From NCBI RefSeq assembly GCF_004054195.1, contig NZ_SBIW01000003.1:682001-746000 (forward strand): a stretch of DNA of 64,000 nucleotides. The letters run 5' to 3'. Positions 34,185-43,376 of the stretch are shown in pieces. The stretch is from Mucilaginibacter gilvus. GTDB taxonomy: Bacteria; Bacteroidota; Bacteroidia; Sphingobacteriales; Sphingobacteriaceae. The notes under the pieces were generated by a model that was given only the letters and a program-made list of their open reading frames with translations, made no database searches and was not told the DNA's origin. Made by a program: the position numbers and the translations under genes. Positions within the stretch are counted from its first letter, which is position 1. Every line of letters starts with the position of its first letter.

Positions 34185-36239
34185 ATGGATACTAAAAACA
34201 TTCCGTTAGTTAACAGGGAAATAAGCTGGCTATATTTTAACGACAGGGTTTTGCAGGAAGCTGCCGACCCAACCGTGCCGCTTATAGAACGTGTTAAGTT
34301 TTTAGCCATCTTTAGCAGCAACCTGGATGAGTTTTACCGGGTACGCGTAGCCACCCTCAGCCGCCTGGCCAACCTCAATGAGAAGGCAAAGGAAATACTG
34401 GGTTATAACCCCAAAAAGCTGCTGAGCCAAATCAAAAATATCGTCATAAAACAGGAGAAGAAGTTTCATAACCTTTACGAGAATATTTTGGTAAAGGAAC
34501 TTGCCGAAGAGAAGATCTTTTTGCTGAACGATAAGCAGTTGAACGTAACGAGGGGCGCCTTTGTGAAGAGCTTTTTCAGGGAGCGATTGTTATCGACCCT
34601 GGTGCCTATTATGCTGGATGACGAGCTGCCATTACCGCAGTTGCGCGATAGGGCGATTTACTTTTTTGTACGATTAACCAAAGGAAAAAAATCACGTCTG
34701 GCGCTTATAGAGTTTCCGGATAACCTGTCGCGGTTTTTGGTGCTGCCGGATACCAATAACCTTAAGTTTATTATCCTGCTGGATGATATCATCCGGTACA
34801 ATCTCGAGGATATCTTTTTCATATTTGACCACGATAGCATCGACGCTTATTCGATACAGCTTACGCGCGATGCAGAACTGGACCTGGACAAAGAGGTAAG
34901 CGAGAAATTTATTGATTCGCTGGCCAAAAGCATCCAAAAGAGGAGCAAGGGCAAGCCCATGCGCCTGGTGTTTGACAGCGAAATGCCGCAGGATATGCTG
35001 CATTACCTCGTTAAAAAAATGAAGCTGACCGGCGAAAACCTTATCCCCGGCAACAGGGTACAGAATTTTAAGAATTTTATCAGCTTCCCCAATGTGGGCC
35101 GGCCCGATCTGGAATATGTAAAAAACCCGCCCCTCCCGGTTCCCGGTTTATCATTTGGTAAAAGCTTGATAGAGTTGATCGCTAAAAAGGATTACCTTAT
35201 CAGCACCCCATACCAATCGTTTGATTATGTGATCCACTTTTTACGTGAGGCAGCCATAGACCCTAAGGTAAAGGAGATCAGCATAACTGTTTATCGCCTG
35301 GCCGAGAACTCTAAAATTATATACGCGCTCATTAACGCCGCCAAAAACGGTAAAAAGGTGAATTGTTTGGTAGAGTTACGCGCCCGTTTTGATGAGCAAA
35401 ACAATATCTATTGGAGTAACAGGCTGGAGGAAGAAGGCGTAAACGTGCTCTATGGTATCGATGGCTATAAGGTGCACTCTAAAATTTGCCTCGTATCGCG
35501 TACCGAAAAAGGTAGTTTGGCTTATTATGGCTGTTTATCTACCGGTAACTTTAACGAGAAAACGGCTACCATTTATGCCGACCATACCCTGCTTACCGCA
35601 AATAAAAAAATAACGGCCGATATGGTGAGCATCTTTAAGGCGCTTAACAAACTTACCCTGCCAAAAGATCTGAAAAGCCTTATTGTATCGCCTATAGATT
35701 CTCGCCCGGCTATTTACAAGCTTATAGACAACGAGATAAGGCTGGCAAAAGCCGGTAAAAAGGCCTATATGATTTTTAAAATGAATAGCCTGGCCGATGA
35801 GCAGATGATAACCAAGCTATACCAGGCAAGTAATGCCGGGGTTAAGATAAAAATGATCATCCGCGGGATGTGTTGCCTCATTCCGGGCGTAAAAGGCTAT
35901 AGCGAGAATATTGAAGTGATCAGTATTGTAGATAAATATTTAGAGCACGCTCGTGTGCATATCTACGGCAATGGCGGCCAGGAGCTGATGTACCTTACTT
36001 CCGCCGATTTAATGACGCGTAATATTGATAACCGGGTGGAGGTTGGTTTCCCCATATACGATGAAACGCTGCGCAAAGAGGTGCGGGATATTATCGATAT
36101 CCAGCTGCGCGATAACACCAAAGCCCGCGAATTAAGCGGCGACGCCACCAATAAATACCACAAAACAAAAGCCGATACGCTTACCCGTGCGCAGATTGAT
36201 ATTTACACATACCTGAAAACTAAAAACACAACAAATTGA
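34185..36239 (+). CDS. ppk1: Polyphosphate kinase 1
   Basis: The 684-residue enzyme polymerises the gamma phosphate of ATP into polyphosphate. The N-terminal domain starts NREISWLYFNDRVLQEAADP and includes IFSSNLDEFYRVRV. The catalytic core holds the phosphorylated histidine H431 in YKVHSKICLV and the second active-site histidine H588 in YLEHARVH. CLSTGNFNEKTA and TADLMTRN-type SADLMTRNIDNRVEV are also present. Full length. I take the ATG at 34185, not the TTG three codons earlier. The stop overlaps the start of the exopolyphosphatase gene. Confidence 0.96.
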   Translation: MDTKNIPLVNREISWLYFNDRVLQEAADPTVPLIERVKFLAIFSSNLDEFYRVRVATLSRLANLNEKAKEILGYNPKKLLSQIKNIVIKQEKKFHNLYENILVKELAEEKIFLLNDKQLNVTRGAFVKSFFRERLLSTLVPIMLDDELPLPQLRDRAIYFFVRLTKGKKSRLALIEFPDNLSRFLVLPDTNNLKFIILLDDIIRYNLEDIFFIFDHDSIDAYSIQLTRDAELDLDKEVSEKFIDSLAKSIQKRSKGKPMRLVFDSEMPQDMLHYLVKKMKLTGENLIPGNRVQNFKNFISFPNVGRPDLEYVKNPPLPVPGLSFGKSLIELIAKKDYLISTPYQSFDYVIHFLREAAIDPKVKEISITVYRLAENSKIIYALINAAKNGKKVNCLVELRARFDEQNNIYWSNRLEEEGVNVLYGIDGYKVHSKICLVSRTEKGSLAYYGCLSTGNFNEKTATIYADHTLLTANKKITADMVSIFKALNKLTLPKDLKSLIVSPIDSRPAIYKLIDNEIRLAKAGKKAYMIFKMNSLADEQMITKLYQASNAGVKIKMIIRGMCCLIPGVKGYSENIEVISIVDKYLEHARVHIYGNGGQELMYLTSADLMTRNIDNRVEVGFPIYDETLRKEVRDIIDIQLRDNTKARELSGDATNKYHKTKADTLTRAQIDIYTYLKTKNTTN

Positions 36240-37117
36240 GATACGCTGCAATTGATGTCGGTTCCAACGCTGTAAGGCTGCTGATAGCCAATATTATAGA
36301 AAATAACGGTTCGGTTTCCTTTAAAAAAAACACACTGGTGCGCGTACCTGTTCGCCTTGGCGACGACGCATTCCTCAACAAACATATCTCTGATAAAAAG
36401 GCCGACGACCTGGTAAAATCTATGCAGGCCTTTAAAAACCTGATGGATGTTTTTAAAGTGACCGAGTATATGGCCTGCGCTACATCTGCCATGCGCGAGG
36501 CCGATAACGGGCAGGAAGTAGCCGAACGTATAAAAACAGAAGCCGGTATAGACCTGCAAATTGTACACGGCCAAAGCGAGGCGGAGATCATATACGCCAG
36601 CCATGCCGAGATCAATATAGATAAAGACAAAAACTACCTGTACATTGATGTAGGTGGCGGTAGTACCGAGCTTTCGCTGTTTTCGCGGGGTGAACTGCAG
36701 GCCTCACAATCTTTTAATTTAGGTACCATCCGTATTTTGGACAACCAGGATAAAGAAGAAACCTGGAACGAAATGAAGGATTTTATCCGCGAGCATACCC
36801 GCCATCATAAAAACATTTTCGGTATCGGTACCGGTGGTAACATCAATAAGCTGTATAAGCTGTCTAACGAAAAGGATGGTGCCCCGTTGACGTACGTCAA
36901 GCTAAAAGCACTATACAACTACCTCGATTCATTTTCGATGAAGGAACGTATCAATGTTTTGGGTTTGAACCAGGACAGGGCCGATGTAATTATCCCCGCC
37001 TGCGAGATCTATTTAACGGTTTTAAAGTGCGCCAATATCAAAAGTATGTACGTGCCAACAGTGGGTATGGTTGACGGTATTATTCAAACACTTATCGATA
37101 AAAATCAGAAGCCCTAA
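36236..37117 (+). CDS. ppx: Exopolyphosphatase, Ppx/GppA family
   Basis: The 293-residue protein has the ASKHA phosphate-binding motifs AAIDVGSNAVRLLIAN at residues 4-19 and YIDVGGGSTELSLF near 136-149, with GIGTGGNINKLYKL later. It hydrolyses polyphosphate or pppGpp. It lacks the C-terminal HD-like domain of the long E. coli Ppx, as is usual for the short Bacteroidota form. It starts at TTG within the ppk1 stop (TTGA). That start is needed because the nucleotide-binding motif lies so close to the N-terminus. Synthesis and breakdown of polyphosphate are thus coupled. Confidence 0.92.
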   Translation: MRYAAIDVGSNAVRLLIANIIENNGSVSFKKNTLVRVPVRLGDDAFLNKHISDKKADDLVKSMQAFKNLMDVFKVTEYMACATSAMREADNGQEVAERIKTEAGIDLQIVHGQSEAEIIYASHAEINIDKDKNYLYIDVGGGSTELSLFSRGELQASQSFNLGTIRILDNQDKEETWNEMKDFIREHTRHHKNIFGIGTGGNINKLYKLSNEKDGAPLTYVKLKALYNYLDSFSMKERINVLGLNQDRADVIIPACEIYLTVLKCANIKSMYVPTVGMVDGIIQTLIDKNQKP

Positions 37118-37138
37118 CGTTAAATTTATTTAAAATAA

Positions 37139-37172
37139 TTGTTTAGAAATTAAAAAACTGTTACTACATTTG
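37139..37172 (+). promoter_or_regulatory. Promoter of a short transcript ahead of ubiX
   Basis: TACATTTG at 37165-37172 matches the -7 consensus TAnnTTTG exactly. TTG at 37139-37141 lies 23 bases upstream as a candidate -33 element. Transcription would start around 37179. Confidence 0.6.
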
Positions 37173-37178
37173 TAGTGC

Positions 37179-37243
37179 CCGCTCAAAGGGCATGTTTTTC
37201 ATAGGTAGATGTAGGGTCGAGAACTTGTTTTCGACCCTTTTTT
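37179..37243 (+). ncRNA. Candidate small RNA or leader, about 65 nt
   Basis: From the predicted start near 37179 to the T run at 37243 there is no ORF of note but three stems: TGCCC/GGGCA (37176-37192, which may reach just above the start site), ATG/CAT around TTTTT (37192-37202), and the strong terminator. The transcript would stop before ubiX, so it is either a free small RNA or an attenuated ubiX leader. I recognise no known RNA family. Confidence 0.4.
37214..37243 (+). terminator. Terminator between ppx and ubiX
   Basis: GGGTCGAGAAC pairs with GTTTTCGACCC (11 bp, one G-T pair, 2-base loop), followed by six T residues. It could end the ppk1-ppx transcript or the short RNA candidate. Confidence 0.88.
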
Positions 37244-37279
37244 GTACCCTAATATTTGTTGCTTAAGTTTGTTGCCAGG

Positions 37280-37846
37280 ATGATGAAGAGAAAAATTGTA
37301 GTGGCCGTAACCGGCGCAAGCGGAGCTATCTACGCTAAACTTTTATTGGATAAATTACAGGCACTGCAAACACAGGTTGCCGAAGTTGCCGTAGTGATGT
37401 CTGATAACGCCAAACAGGTTTGGGAGTTTGAGCTGGATAATGCCGATCATCAAACCTACCCATTTAAGTTTTACGCCAAAAACGATTTTATGGCGCCCTT
37501 TGCATCCGGCTCGGCAAAGTTCGATACCATGGTTGTGGTGCCCTGTTCTATGGGTACGATGGGTAGGATAGCCTCCGGTGTTTCCGACGACCTGATAACC
37601 CGGGCCGCCGATGTAGTACTAAAGGAACGCCGTAAATTGATACTGGTAGCCCGTGATACACCCCTCAATCTCATCCATATCCGCAATATGCAAACGGTAA
37701 CAGAGGCGGGCGGAATCATTTGCCCGGCCATACCATCGTACTATAGTAAACCAAAAACCATCGAAGATTTGGCCATGACGGTAGTAAACCGTGTGATAGA
37801 CCTCATTGGATTGGAGAACGAAAGTTATAGGTGGGAGGGGATCTAA
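37280..37846 (+). CDS. ubiX: Flavin prenyltransferase UbiX
   Basis: The 188-residue protein (from the ATG at 37280; a second ATG is adjacent) begins MMKRKIVVAVTGASGAIYAK, the FMN-binding loop of the flavoprotein family. VVVPCSMGTMGRIASGVSDD and ITRAADVVLKERRKLILVAR follow, as do LVARDTPLNLIHIRNM and IICPAIPSYY. UbiX attaches a dimethylallyl group to FMN to make the cofactor for UbiD decarboxylases. No ubiD gene is in the window. A terminator and a possible small RNA precede it. Confidence 0.93.
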   Translation: MMKRKIVVAVTGASGAIYAKLLLDKLQALQTQVAEVAVVMSDNAKQVWEFELDNADHQTYPFKFYAKNDFMAPFASGSAKFDTMVVVPCSMGTMGRIASGVSDDLITRAADVVLKERRKLILVARDTPLNLIHIRNMQTVTEAGGIICPAIPSYYSKPKTIEDLAMTVVNRVIDLIGLENESYRWEGI

Positions 37847-38131
37847 TCGCTCCATTTGCTCCTCTTCCTTGTAGTTTCAGAAATTAGAGAACTAATAAAA
37901 GCATGATAAGATTTGCATGCTTGTTTTGCAATTGTATTCGCAAGCTGTAAATATTACGCCCCAACCAGTAACCCGGACGAATCGCCTAATGCTAAGGCTT
38001 TACTGACCACTGCTCATGCGCGATAGGACACGGGACAGAAGGAAGAGATAAAAGGCCTACAATAATTTTCTTTTTGCTTGATGAAGTATGCTCAAATAAT
38101 TAAATTTGAGTTTAAACACCTACCTCATCTT

Positions 38132-39517
38132 ATGAAAAAGATCTATTGTCTCCTCTTATTATTATCGGCACTAAACTACCGCCCGGCTGTCGCACAGATA
38201 GATACGGTTGCCAATATCTCTACCGAAGATAAGTTGTACGGGCTGAGTAAATTCTGGTCGGAAGTGAGTGTTAATTTTGCCTATTTCGACCATGCAAAAG
38301 TAAATTGGGACAGCACATACCGTGCCTACATCCCCAAGGTTATCGCCACCAAAAACACCTGGGAATATTATATGCTGATGCAGCGGTTTTGCGCGCTGCT
38401 TAAGGACGGGCACACCGGCGTGGGTTTCCCCGAGAAATTGCTCACCCATAAATCTCGGTATAAGTGGATCTACATCGAGAATTTCAACAAAAAATTCATC
38501 ATTACCGATATCCCGGTTCAGTATAAAGACCAGGTTCCGCTGGGCTCGGAAGTGCTGAGCGTTGACGGCGTTCCCACAAAAGAATATGCCGAGAAAGAAC
38601 TGATACCGTACATCAGCTCATCTACCGATCATGTGCTTTGGAATACCGCCGCTGCTATGATGTTTTATGGAACAGATTCAACCAAATTATTCCACCTCAA
38701 GCTTAAAACGCCTCAAGGCAAGGTGATACCTTACGACTATCAGTTTCATACCTATGGTACCAAATGGGTGCGGCGCAATGGCAATACTCCCTGGAAAATG
38801 CTCGATTTTAAGGTTATTGATGGAATTGGTTACGTAAAGCTGAACAGCTTTGCCGATGAAGCCATCGACACCGCTTTTAAAAAAATAGTACCTCAGTTGT
38901 ATGCCTGTAAAGGTGTAATTTTAGATCTCAGGGATAACGGGGGCGGCGATACCGGCGTAGGCGCGGAAATCTTAAAATATTTTACCGATAAAAAAATGCT
39001 GGTAGGTTCGGCATGGAAAACCCGCGATAACTTGTCGTCGTTTAAGGCATGGGGTTATTACCAAGCAAAGGATACGTCTAAAAAAGTACCTAACGCCTGG
39101 CAAAAGAAAGCGCTGGATTCGTACAAAGGTAACTACTGGTACCAGGGCGATACCATGACATTTAATAATGATGTAAAAGAACAGAAAATAACCACGCCTT
39201 TAATTGTACTCACCAGTAATAACACAGCCTCGGCTGCCGAAGACTTTTTAATTATTTTGGATGGCTTAAAAGGCCGGGCTACTACCATGGGGCAACGCAC
39301 TTACGGGAGCACCGGGCAGCCGCTGCCCATAAGTTTACCCGGCTTAACCGACGGGCGCATCTGTACCAAACGCGATACGTACCCCGACGGGCGCGACTTT
39401 GTGGGCATTGGCGTGATACCGGATATTGAGATCCCGAGAAACCCAAGCGACGTGATAGCAGGCACCGATACGGTATTACAGGCAGCACTTAAAGAGATGA
39501 GTAAGAAGGTGAAATAA
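38132..39517 (+). CDS. Secreted S41-family peptidase
   Basis: The 461-residue protein has a signal peptide ending VAQ (about 1-22). The peptidase domain shows LLKDGHTGVGF with H94, ILDLRDNGGGDTGVG (263-277), and the nucleophile motif SNNTASAAEDF with S367. Where C-terminal processing proteases have a lysine (GKG), this protein has YGSTGQP. It is therefore probably the Ser/His/Glu-type S41 enzyme found in many Bacteroidota. A degraded PDZ-like part may lie around 100-200. The ATG at 38132 is chosen since the signal peptide begins there. The preceding 285-bp gap has no other gene. Confidence 0.85.
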   Translation: MKKIYCLLLLLSALNYRPAVAQIDTVANISTEDKLYGLSKFWSEVSVNFAYFDHAKVNWDSTYRAYIPKVIATKNTWEYYMLMQRFCALLKDGHTGVGFPEKLLTHKSRYKWIYIENFNKKFIITDIPVQYKDQVPLGSEVLSVDGVPTKEYAEKELIPYISSSTDHVLWNTAAAMMFYGTDSTKLFHLKLKTPQGKVIPYDYQFHTYGTKWVRRNGNTPWKMLDFKVIDGIGYVKLNSFADEAIDTAFKKIVPQLYACKGVILDLRDNGGGDTGVGAEILKYFTDKKMLVGSAWKTRDNLSSFKAWGYYQAKDTSKKVPNAWQKKALDSYKGNYWYQGDTMTFNNDVKEQKITTPLIVLTSNNTASAAEDFLIILDGLKGRATTMGQRTYGSTGQPLPISLPGLTDGRICTKRDTYPDGRDFVGIGVIPDIEIPRNPSDVIAGTDTVLQAALKEMSKKVK

Positions 39518-39592
39518 AATGGCGGGAGATAGTTTTTACATTTGAATTAATAACTACTCACCACTCTCCAATCAACTATTCTCTAAAAACCT

Positions 39593-39600
39593 TATCTTTG
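39593..39600 (+). promoter_or_regulatory. Bacteroidota -7 box TATCTTTG before mtaB
   Basis: TATCTTTG matches TAnnTTTG exactly and ends 10 bases before the mtaB ATG, which predicts a very short mRNA leader of a few bases. A -33 TTG is not obvious. Confidence 0.55.
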
Positions 39601-39610
39601 CCGGCTGAAA

Positions 39611-40930
39611 ATGAATAAGAAAGTCGCATTTTATACGCTTGGTTGTAAGCTTAACTACTCGGAAACGTCTTCGATTGGTCGCCTGTTTACGCAGGCCGGT
39701 TTCAATACGGTGGAGTTTAGCGATACGCCGGACGTGTTTGTAATAAACACCTGCTCGGTAACCGAGAACGCGGATAAAAAATGCAAAAAGATAGTAAAGG
39801 AAGCGCTTAAAATTTCTCCAAACGCTTACGTAACCATAGTGGGTTGCTACGCCCAGCTAAAACCAAAAGAAATTGCCGAAATACCCGGCGTGGATATGGT
39901 TTTGGGCGCGGCAGAAAAATTTCGGATAGTAGAATACCTTACCGATTTAACCAAGAACCCCAAAACATTAGTATATAACCAGCCGGTGTCTGAAGCTAAC
40001 GAGTTTGTACCCTCTTTCTCCTTTGGCGACCGTACCCGTACCTTTCTTAAGGTTCAGGACGGCTGCGATTATTCTTGTACATTTTGTACCATCCCGTTGG
40101 CCCGTGGCGCAAGCCGCAGCGATACCATTGAGAACGCGGTGGCGCAGGCTGTTGAGATAGCTGAATCGGGCGTGAAAGAGATTGTACTGACCGGTGTGAA
40201 CCTGGGCGATTTCGGCATCCGCAACGGGAACCGCGAGGATAAATTCTTCGACCTGGTGAAGGCGCTGGATGAAGTAGACGGCATCGAACGGATCCGCATT
40301 TCGTCCATCGAACCAAATCTGCTGAGTGATGAGATCATTGAATTTGTAAGCACCTCGAAAAGGTTTGTGCCGCATTTTCATATTCCGTTACAATCAGGAT
40401 CCGATAAAATATTGGGGTTGATGCGCCGACGGTACAGGCGCGACCTGTACGCCAGCCGCGTAGCGAAAATCAAAGAAGTAATGCCCCATTGCTGCATCGG
40501 CGTAGACGTTATTGTAGGATTCCCCGGTGAAACAAGGGAAGATTTTGTGGATACCTACAACTTCTTGAACGAACTGGATGTTTCTTACCTCCACGTGTTC
40601 ACCTATTCGGAAAGGGAAAACACCCCTGCCGCCGAAATGACGGGTACCGTTCCCGGATCTGCCCGTGCAGACAGGAGCAAGATGCTGCACATTTTATCAG
40701 ACAAAAAACGCCGTGCATTTTACGAGACGCAGTTGGGTAAAGCCGATGAGGTTTTGTTTGAAGGCGATATAAAAGATGGCTTTATGCACGGTTTTACCCG
40801 CAATTACGTTAAGGTAAAAGCCAAATACGATCCTGTGCTGGTTAACGAAATAAAGACTGTGCATTTAACCACGATTTCGTCGGATGGTGATGTGGAAATA
40901 ACAGAAAGCGCAGAAGTTTTAGTACATTAA
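39611..40930 (+). CDS. mtaB: tRNA t6A37 methylthiotransferase MtaB
   Basis: The 439-residue radical SAM enzyme adds a methylthio group to N6-threonylcarbamoyladenosine 37 in tRNA. The N-terminal UPF0004 domain has the first iron-sulfur cluster cysteines C12 (TLGCKLNY), C48 (INTCSV) and C79 (VGCYAQ). The radical SAM motif is C152/C156/C159 in DGCDYSCTFCTIPLARG. Later motifs RISSIEPNLL, HIPLQSGSD and IVGFPGET are conserved, and the C-terminus is a TRAM domain. It starts a run of four genes in the same direction (mtaB, lgt, gtrA, IMPase). Confidence 0.94.
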   Translation: MNKKVAFYTLGCKLNYSETSSIGRLFTQAGFNTVEFSDTPDVFVINTCSVTENADKKCKKIVKEALKISPNAYVTIVGCYAQLKPKEIAEIPGVDMVLGAAEKFRIVEYLTDLTKNPKTLVYNQPVSEANEFVPSFSFGDRTRTFLKVQDGCDYSCTFCTIPLARGASRSDTIENAVAQAVEIAESGVKEIVLTGVNLGDFGIRNGNREDKFFDLVKALDEVDGIERIRISSIEPNLLSDEIIEFVSTSKRFVPHFHIPLQSGSDKILGLMRRRYRRDLYASRVAKIKEVMPHCCIGVDVIVGFPGETREDFVDTYNFLNELDVSYLHVFTYSERENTPAAEMTGTVPGSARADRSKMLHILSDKKRRAFYETQLGKADEVLFEGDIKDGFMHGFTRNYVKVKAKYDPVLVNEIKTVHLTTISSDGDVEITESAEVLVH

Positions 40931-40960
40931 ACCTATATTCGCCCTCACAAATACCACCCG

Positions 40961-42133
40961 ATGTTTCCAACTATATCCTCGCTTTTACAATATCTTTTTG
41001 GGATCAATATCCCCCTACCTATACAAACTTTTGGCTTTTTTGTAGCGCTCGCCTTTATGGCCGCTTATTGGGCTTTTACAAAAGAGTTTCAGCGTAAAGA
41101 GAAAGCTGGCTACATCAAATCTTTCCAAAAAGATGTGATGGTGGGCGAACCTGTTTCAACCGGCGAACTGATTGGTAATGCTGTATTTGGCTTTGTATTC
41201 GGCTTTAAAGTGGTAGATGCGGCGATGAATTATTCCGCCTTGATAGATAGTCCGCAGGATTTTCTTTTATCGTTGCGTGGCAGCTGGGTAGGCGGTATTA
41301 TATTCGCCGCCGGTTTTGCATACTGGGCGTACTATGAAGCAAAAAAACAAGAATTACCAAAGCCGGAAAAGCGCCGGGTAACGGTACACCCTTACGAAAT
41401 GATGGGCAGCATACTGCTTTGGGCTGCAATTTTTGGCTTTGCCGGTGCCAAAATATTCAACGCCCTCGAAAATTGGGGCGAGTTTATGAAGGACCCGGTG
41501 GGGATGCTCATTGGCTTTAGCGGTTTAACTTTTTATGGCGGGTTAATATGTGGTGGCGCAGCGGTGCTCTACATTGCCAACAAACACGATGTTAAACCAT
41601 TGGATATGCTGGATATTGGTGCAGGAGGCGTGATGCTTGCTTATGCACTGGGTAGGGTAGGCTGCCAAATGTCTGGTGATGGGGACTGGGGGATACCCAG
41701 TCTTGCTGCAAAACCGGGCTGGTTAAGCTGGGCACCCGATTGGATGTGGAGTTTTAAATTTCCGCATAACGTTAACGAGGTTGACCCGGGCAACCGCATT
41801 GCCGATTGCGTTGGTAAATTTTGTAATGAACTAAGGCTGCCGGTTTACCCCACATCGTTTTACGAATCGGTTATCTGTTTGCTGTTGTTCGCGTTTATCT
41901 GGAGCATCCGCAAACGCGTAAAGGCGCCGGGTGTGCTGTTTGGAATTTATATGATCCTTGCCGGGGTAGAGCGTTTTACAATCGAGCTGATTCGCGTAAA
42001 TACCAAATACAATGTTGACGGCATCCCGTTTACCCAGGCCGAGTTGATCTCCCTTATTATGATTTTAGGCGGTTCCACATTAATATACGTAGGTACGGCC
42101 CATTATAAAAAGTCGCCGGTTGCTCATGGCTAA
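40961..42133 (+). CDS. lgt: Prolipoprotein diacylglyceryl transferase
   Basis: The 390-residue inner-membrane enzyme transfers diacylglycerol to the lipobox cysteine of prolipoproteins. Recognisable parts are the first helix region [29 protein letters not shown] (about 188-200), [16 protein letters not shown] (about 227-242) and [14 protein letters not shown]. The GRxG-N-x-E motif of E. coli is replaced by [14 protein letters not shown], and the FHGG motif by FYGG. It is about 100 residues longer than E. coli Lgt, with insertions after the first helix and before the [10 protein letters not shown] segment. Many lipoproteins in this window depend on it. Confidence 0.92.
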   Translation: MFPTISSLLQYLFGINIPLPIQTFGFFVALAFMAAYWAFTKEFQRKEKAGYIKSFQKDVMVGEPVSTGELIGNAVFGFVFGFKVVDAAMNYSALIDSPQDFLLSLRGSWVGGIIFAAGFAYWAYYEAKKQELPKPEKRRVTVHPYEMMGSILLWAAIFGFAGAKIFNALENWGEFMKDPVGMLIGFSGLTFYGGLICGGAAVLYIANKHDVKPLDMLDIGAGGVMLAYALGRVGCQMSGDGDWGIPSLAAKPGWLSWAPDWMWSFKFPHNVNEVDPGNRIADCVGKFCNELRLPVYPTSFYESVICLLLFAFIWSIRKRVKAPGVLFGIYMILAGVERFTIELIRVNTKYNVDGIPFTQAELISLIMILGGSTLIYVGTAHYKKSPVAHG

Positions 42134-42593
42134 ACGGTTCTGGTACAAAATAACAAAAAGCCATATCATAAGGTTCCTGTTATCGGCGAGTGCCGGTTTT
42201 CTGGTAGATATGGCCATGTTTTATATGCTGTTTCATTACCTGTTTACAGCGGGTATTTATAACATATTCTCATTTCCCATCCGTAATTCATCCGTAGCGC
42301 TCATTATATCGTATACATGTGGTGTTATTGTGAATTTTTTGATGACGAGGTATTTAGTCTTTAACCAATCGAAACTGTCGCCACGCAAGCAGTTCTTTAG
42401 GTTTGCCACCGTTGCTTTTGTTGGCTTTTTTGCCAACCTTGGAGTACTTAAGGTACTTATACAGTCGTTAAATATTTACCCGCCCTATGCGCGCGTAAGC
42501 GCGGCCCTTAGCTTGTTTGTAGCCAGTTATTTTGTGCACAAAGTTTTTTCGTTCAGCTTATCATTACGCCAACACCAACCAAATGAAGCTTAA
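42126..42593 (+). CDS. GtrA-family membrane protein
   Basis: The 155-residue protein has four hydrophobic helices (about 10-35, 52-72, 90-110, 118-138). It contains the signatures [20 protein letters not shown], then [18 protein letters not shown]. GtrA-type proteins are thought to move or position polyprenyl-phosphate-linked sugars for surface polysaccharide glycosylation. I take the ATG at 42126, though a TTG two codons earlier is in frame. It overlaps the lgt end by 8 bases and the IMPase start by 11. Confidence 0.88.
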   Translation: MAKRFWYKITKSHIIRFLLSASAGFLVDMAMFYMLFHYLFTAGIYNIFSFPIRNSSVALIISYTCGVIVNFLMTRYLVFNQSKLSPRKQFFRFATVAFVGFFANLGVLKVLIQSLNIYPPYARVSAALSLFVASYFVHKVFSFSLSLRQHQPNEA

Positions 42594-43374
42594 TTCCATC
42601 ATTAATGAGGTAACAGAGGTTGCCAAAGAGGCAGGTCAGTTCATCCGCCAGGAAAGAATAACTTTTGATGCCGACAAGGTGGAATACAAAGGTCTTAACG
42701 ACATGGTGTCCTACGTAGATAAAACCGCCGAACAAAAGATTGTAGCGGGGTTAGAAAAAATATTGCCCGAAGCAGGCTTTATCACCGAAGAAAAAACCAC
42801 CACCAAAATCGGCGACACCTACAATTGGATCATCGACCCATTGGACGGCACCACCAATTTTATACACGGCCTGCCCGTTTATTCGGTAAGCATCGGCCTG
42901 CAAAAAAATGATGAACTGGTTTTAGGTGTAGTATACGAAATTTGCCAGGACGAATGCTTTTACGCCCACAGCGATTCGCCCGCGTACCTTAATGGCAAGG
43001 AAATAAAAGTAAGCAACAAGCCTACAGTTGCTGAAAGCCTTATCGCTACCGGTTTCCCGTACTATGATTTTAGCAAGCAAGGAGCATATATTGAACTCTT
43101 TACCGAACTGATGCGCAATTGCCACGGCCTACGCCGTTTAGGCTCCGCCGCGGTAGATCTGGCTTACACCGCTTGTGGCCGTTTCGAAGGTTATTACGAA
43201 TATAACCTCAACTCCTGGGACGTAGCTGGTGGTATCGTCATCGTTAAACAAGCCGGCGGCCATGTAGTGAACTTTAAAGGCGGCGATGAGGTGTTAAACA
43301 CAAGGGAGTTACTGGCAACTAACGGGAAAATAACAAAGGAGCTGCTGGATTATATTCAGAAGTATTTTAAATAA
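42583..43374 (+). CDS. Inositol monophosphatase family protein
   Basis: The 263-residue phosphatase (from the ATG at 42583) has the metal-binding motif IIDPLDGTTNFIHG with D85 and D88, the glutamate pair GFITEEK at E69/E70, and the second motif NSWDVAGGIVIVKQAGG. Members hydrolyse inositol phosphates, fructose-1,6-bisphosphate or PAP; which one applies cannot be told here. I reject the longer frame from 42532, which starts deep inside gtrA. It is the last gene of the cluster and converges with the unknown gene at 43377. Confidence 0.9.
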   Translation: MKLNSIINEVTEVAKEAGQFIRQERITFDADKVEYKGLNDMVSYVDKTAEQKIVAGLEKILPEAGFITEEKTTTKIGDTYNWIIDPLDGTTNFIHGLPVYSVSIGLQKNDELVLGVVYEICQDECFYAHSDSPAYLNGKEIKVSNKPTVAESLIATGFPYYDFSKQGAYIELFTELMRNCHGLRRLGSAAVDLAYTACGRFEGYYEYNLNSWDVAGGIVIVKQAGGHVVNFKGGDEVLNTRELLATNGKITKELLDYIQKYFK

Positions 43375-43376
43375 GG

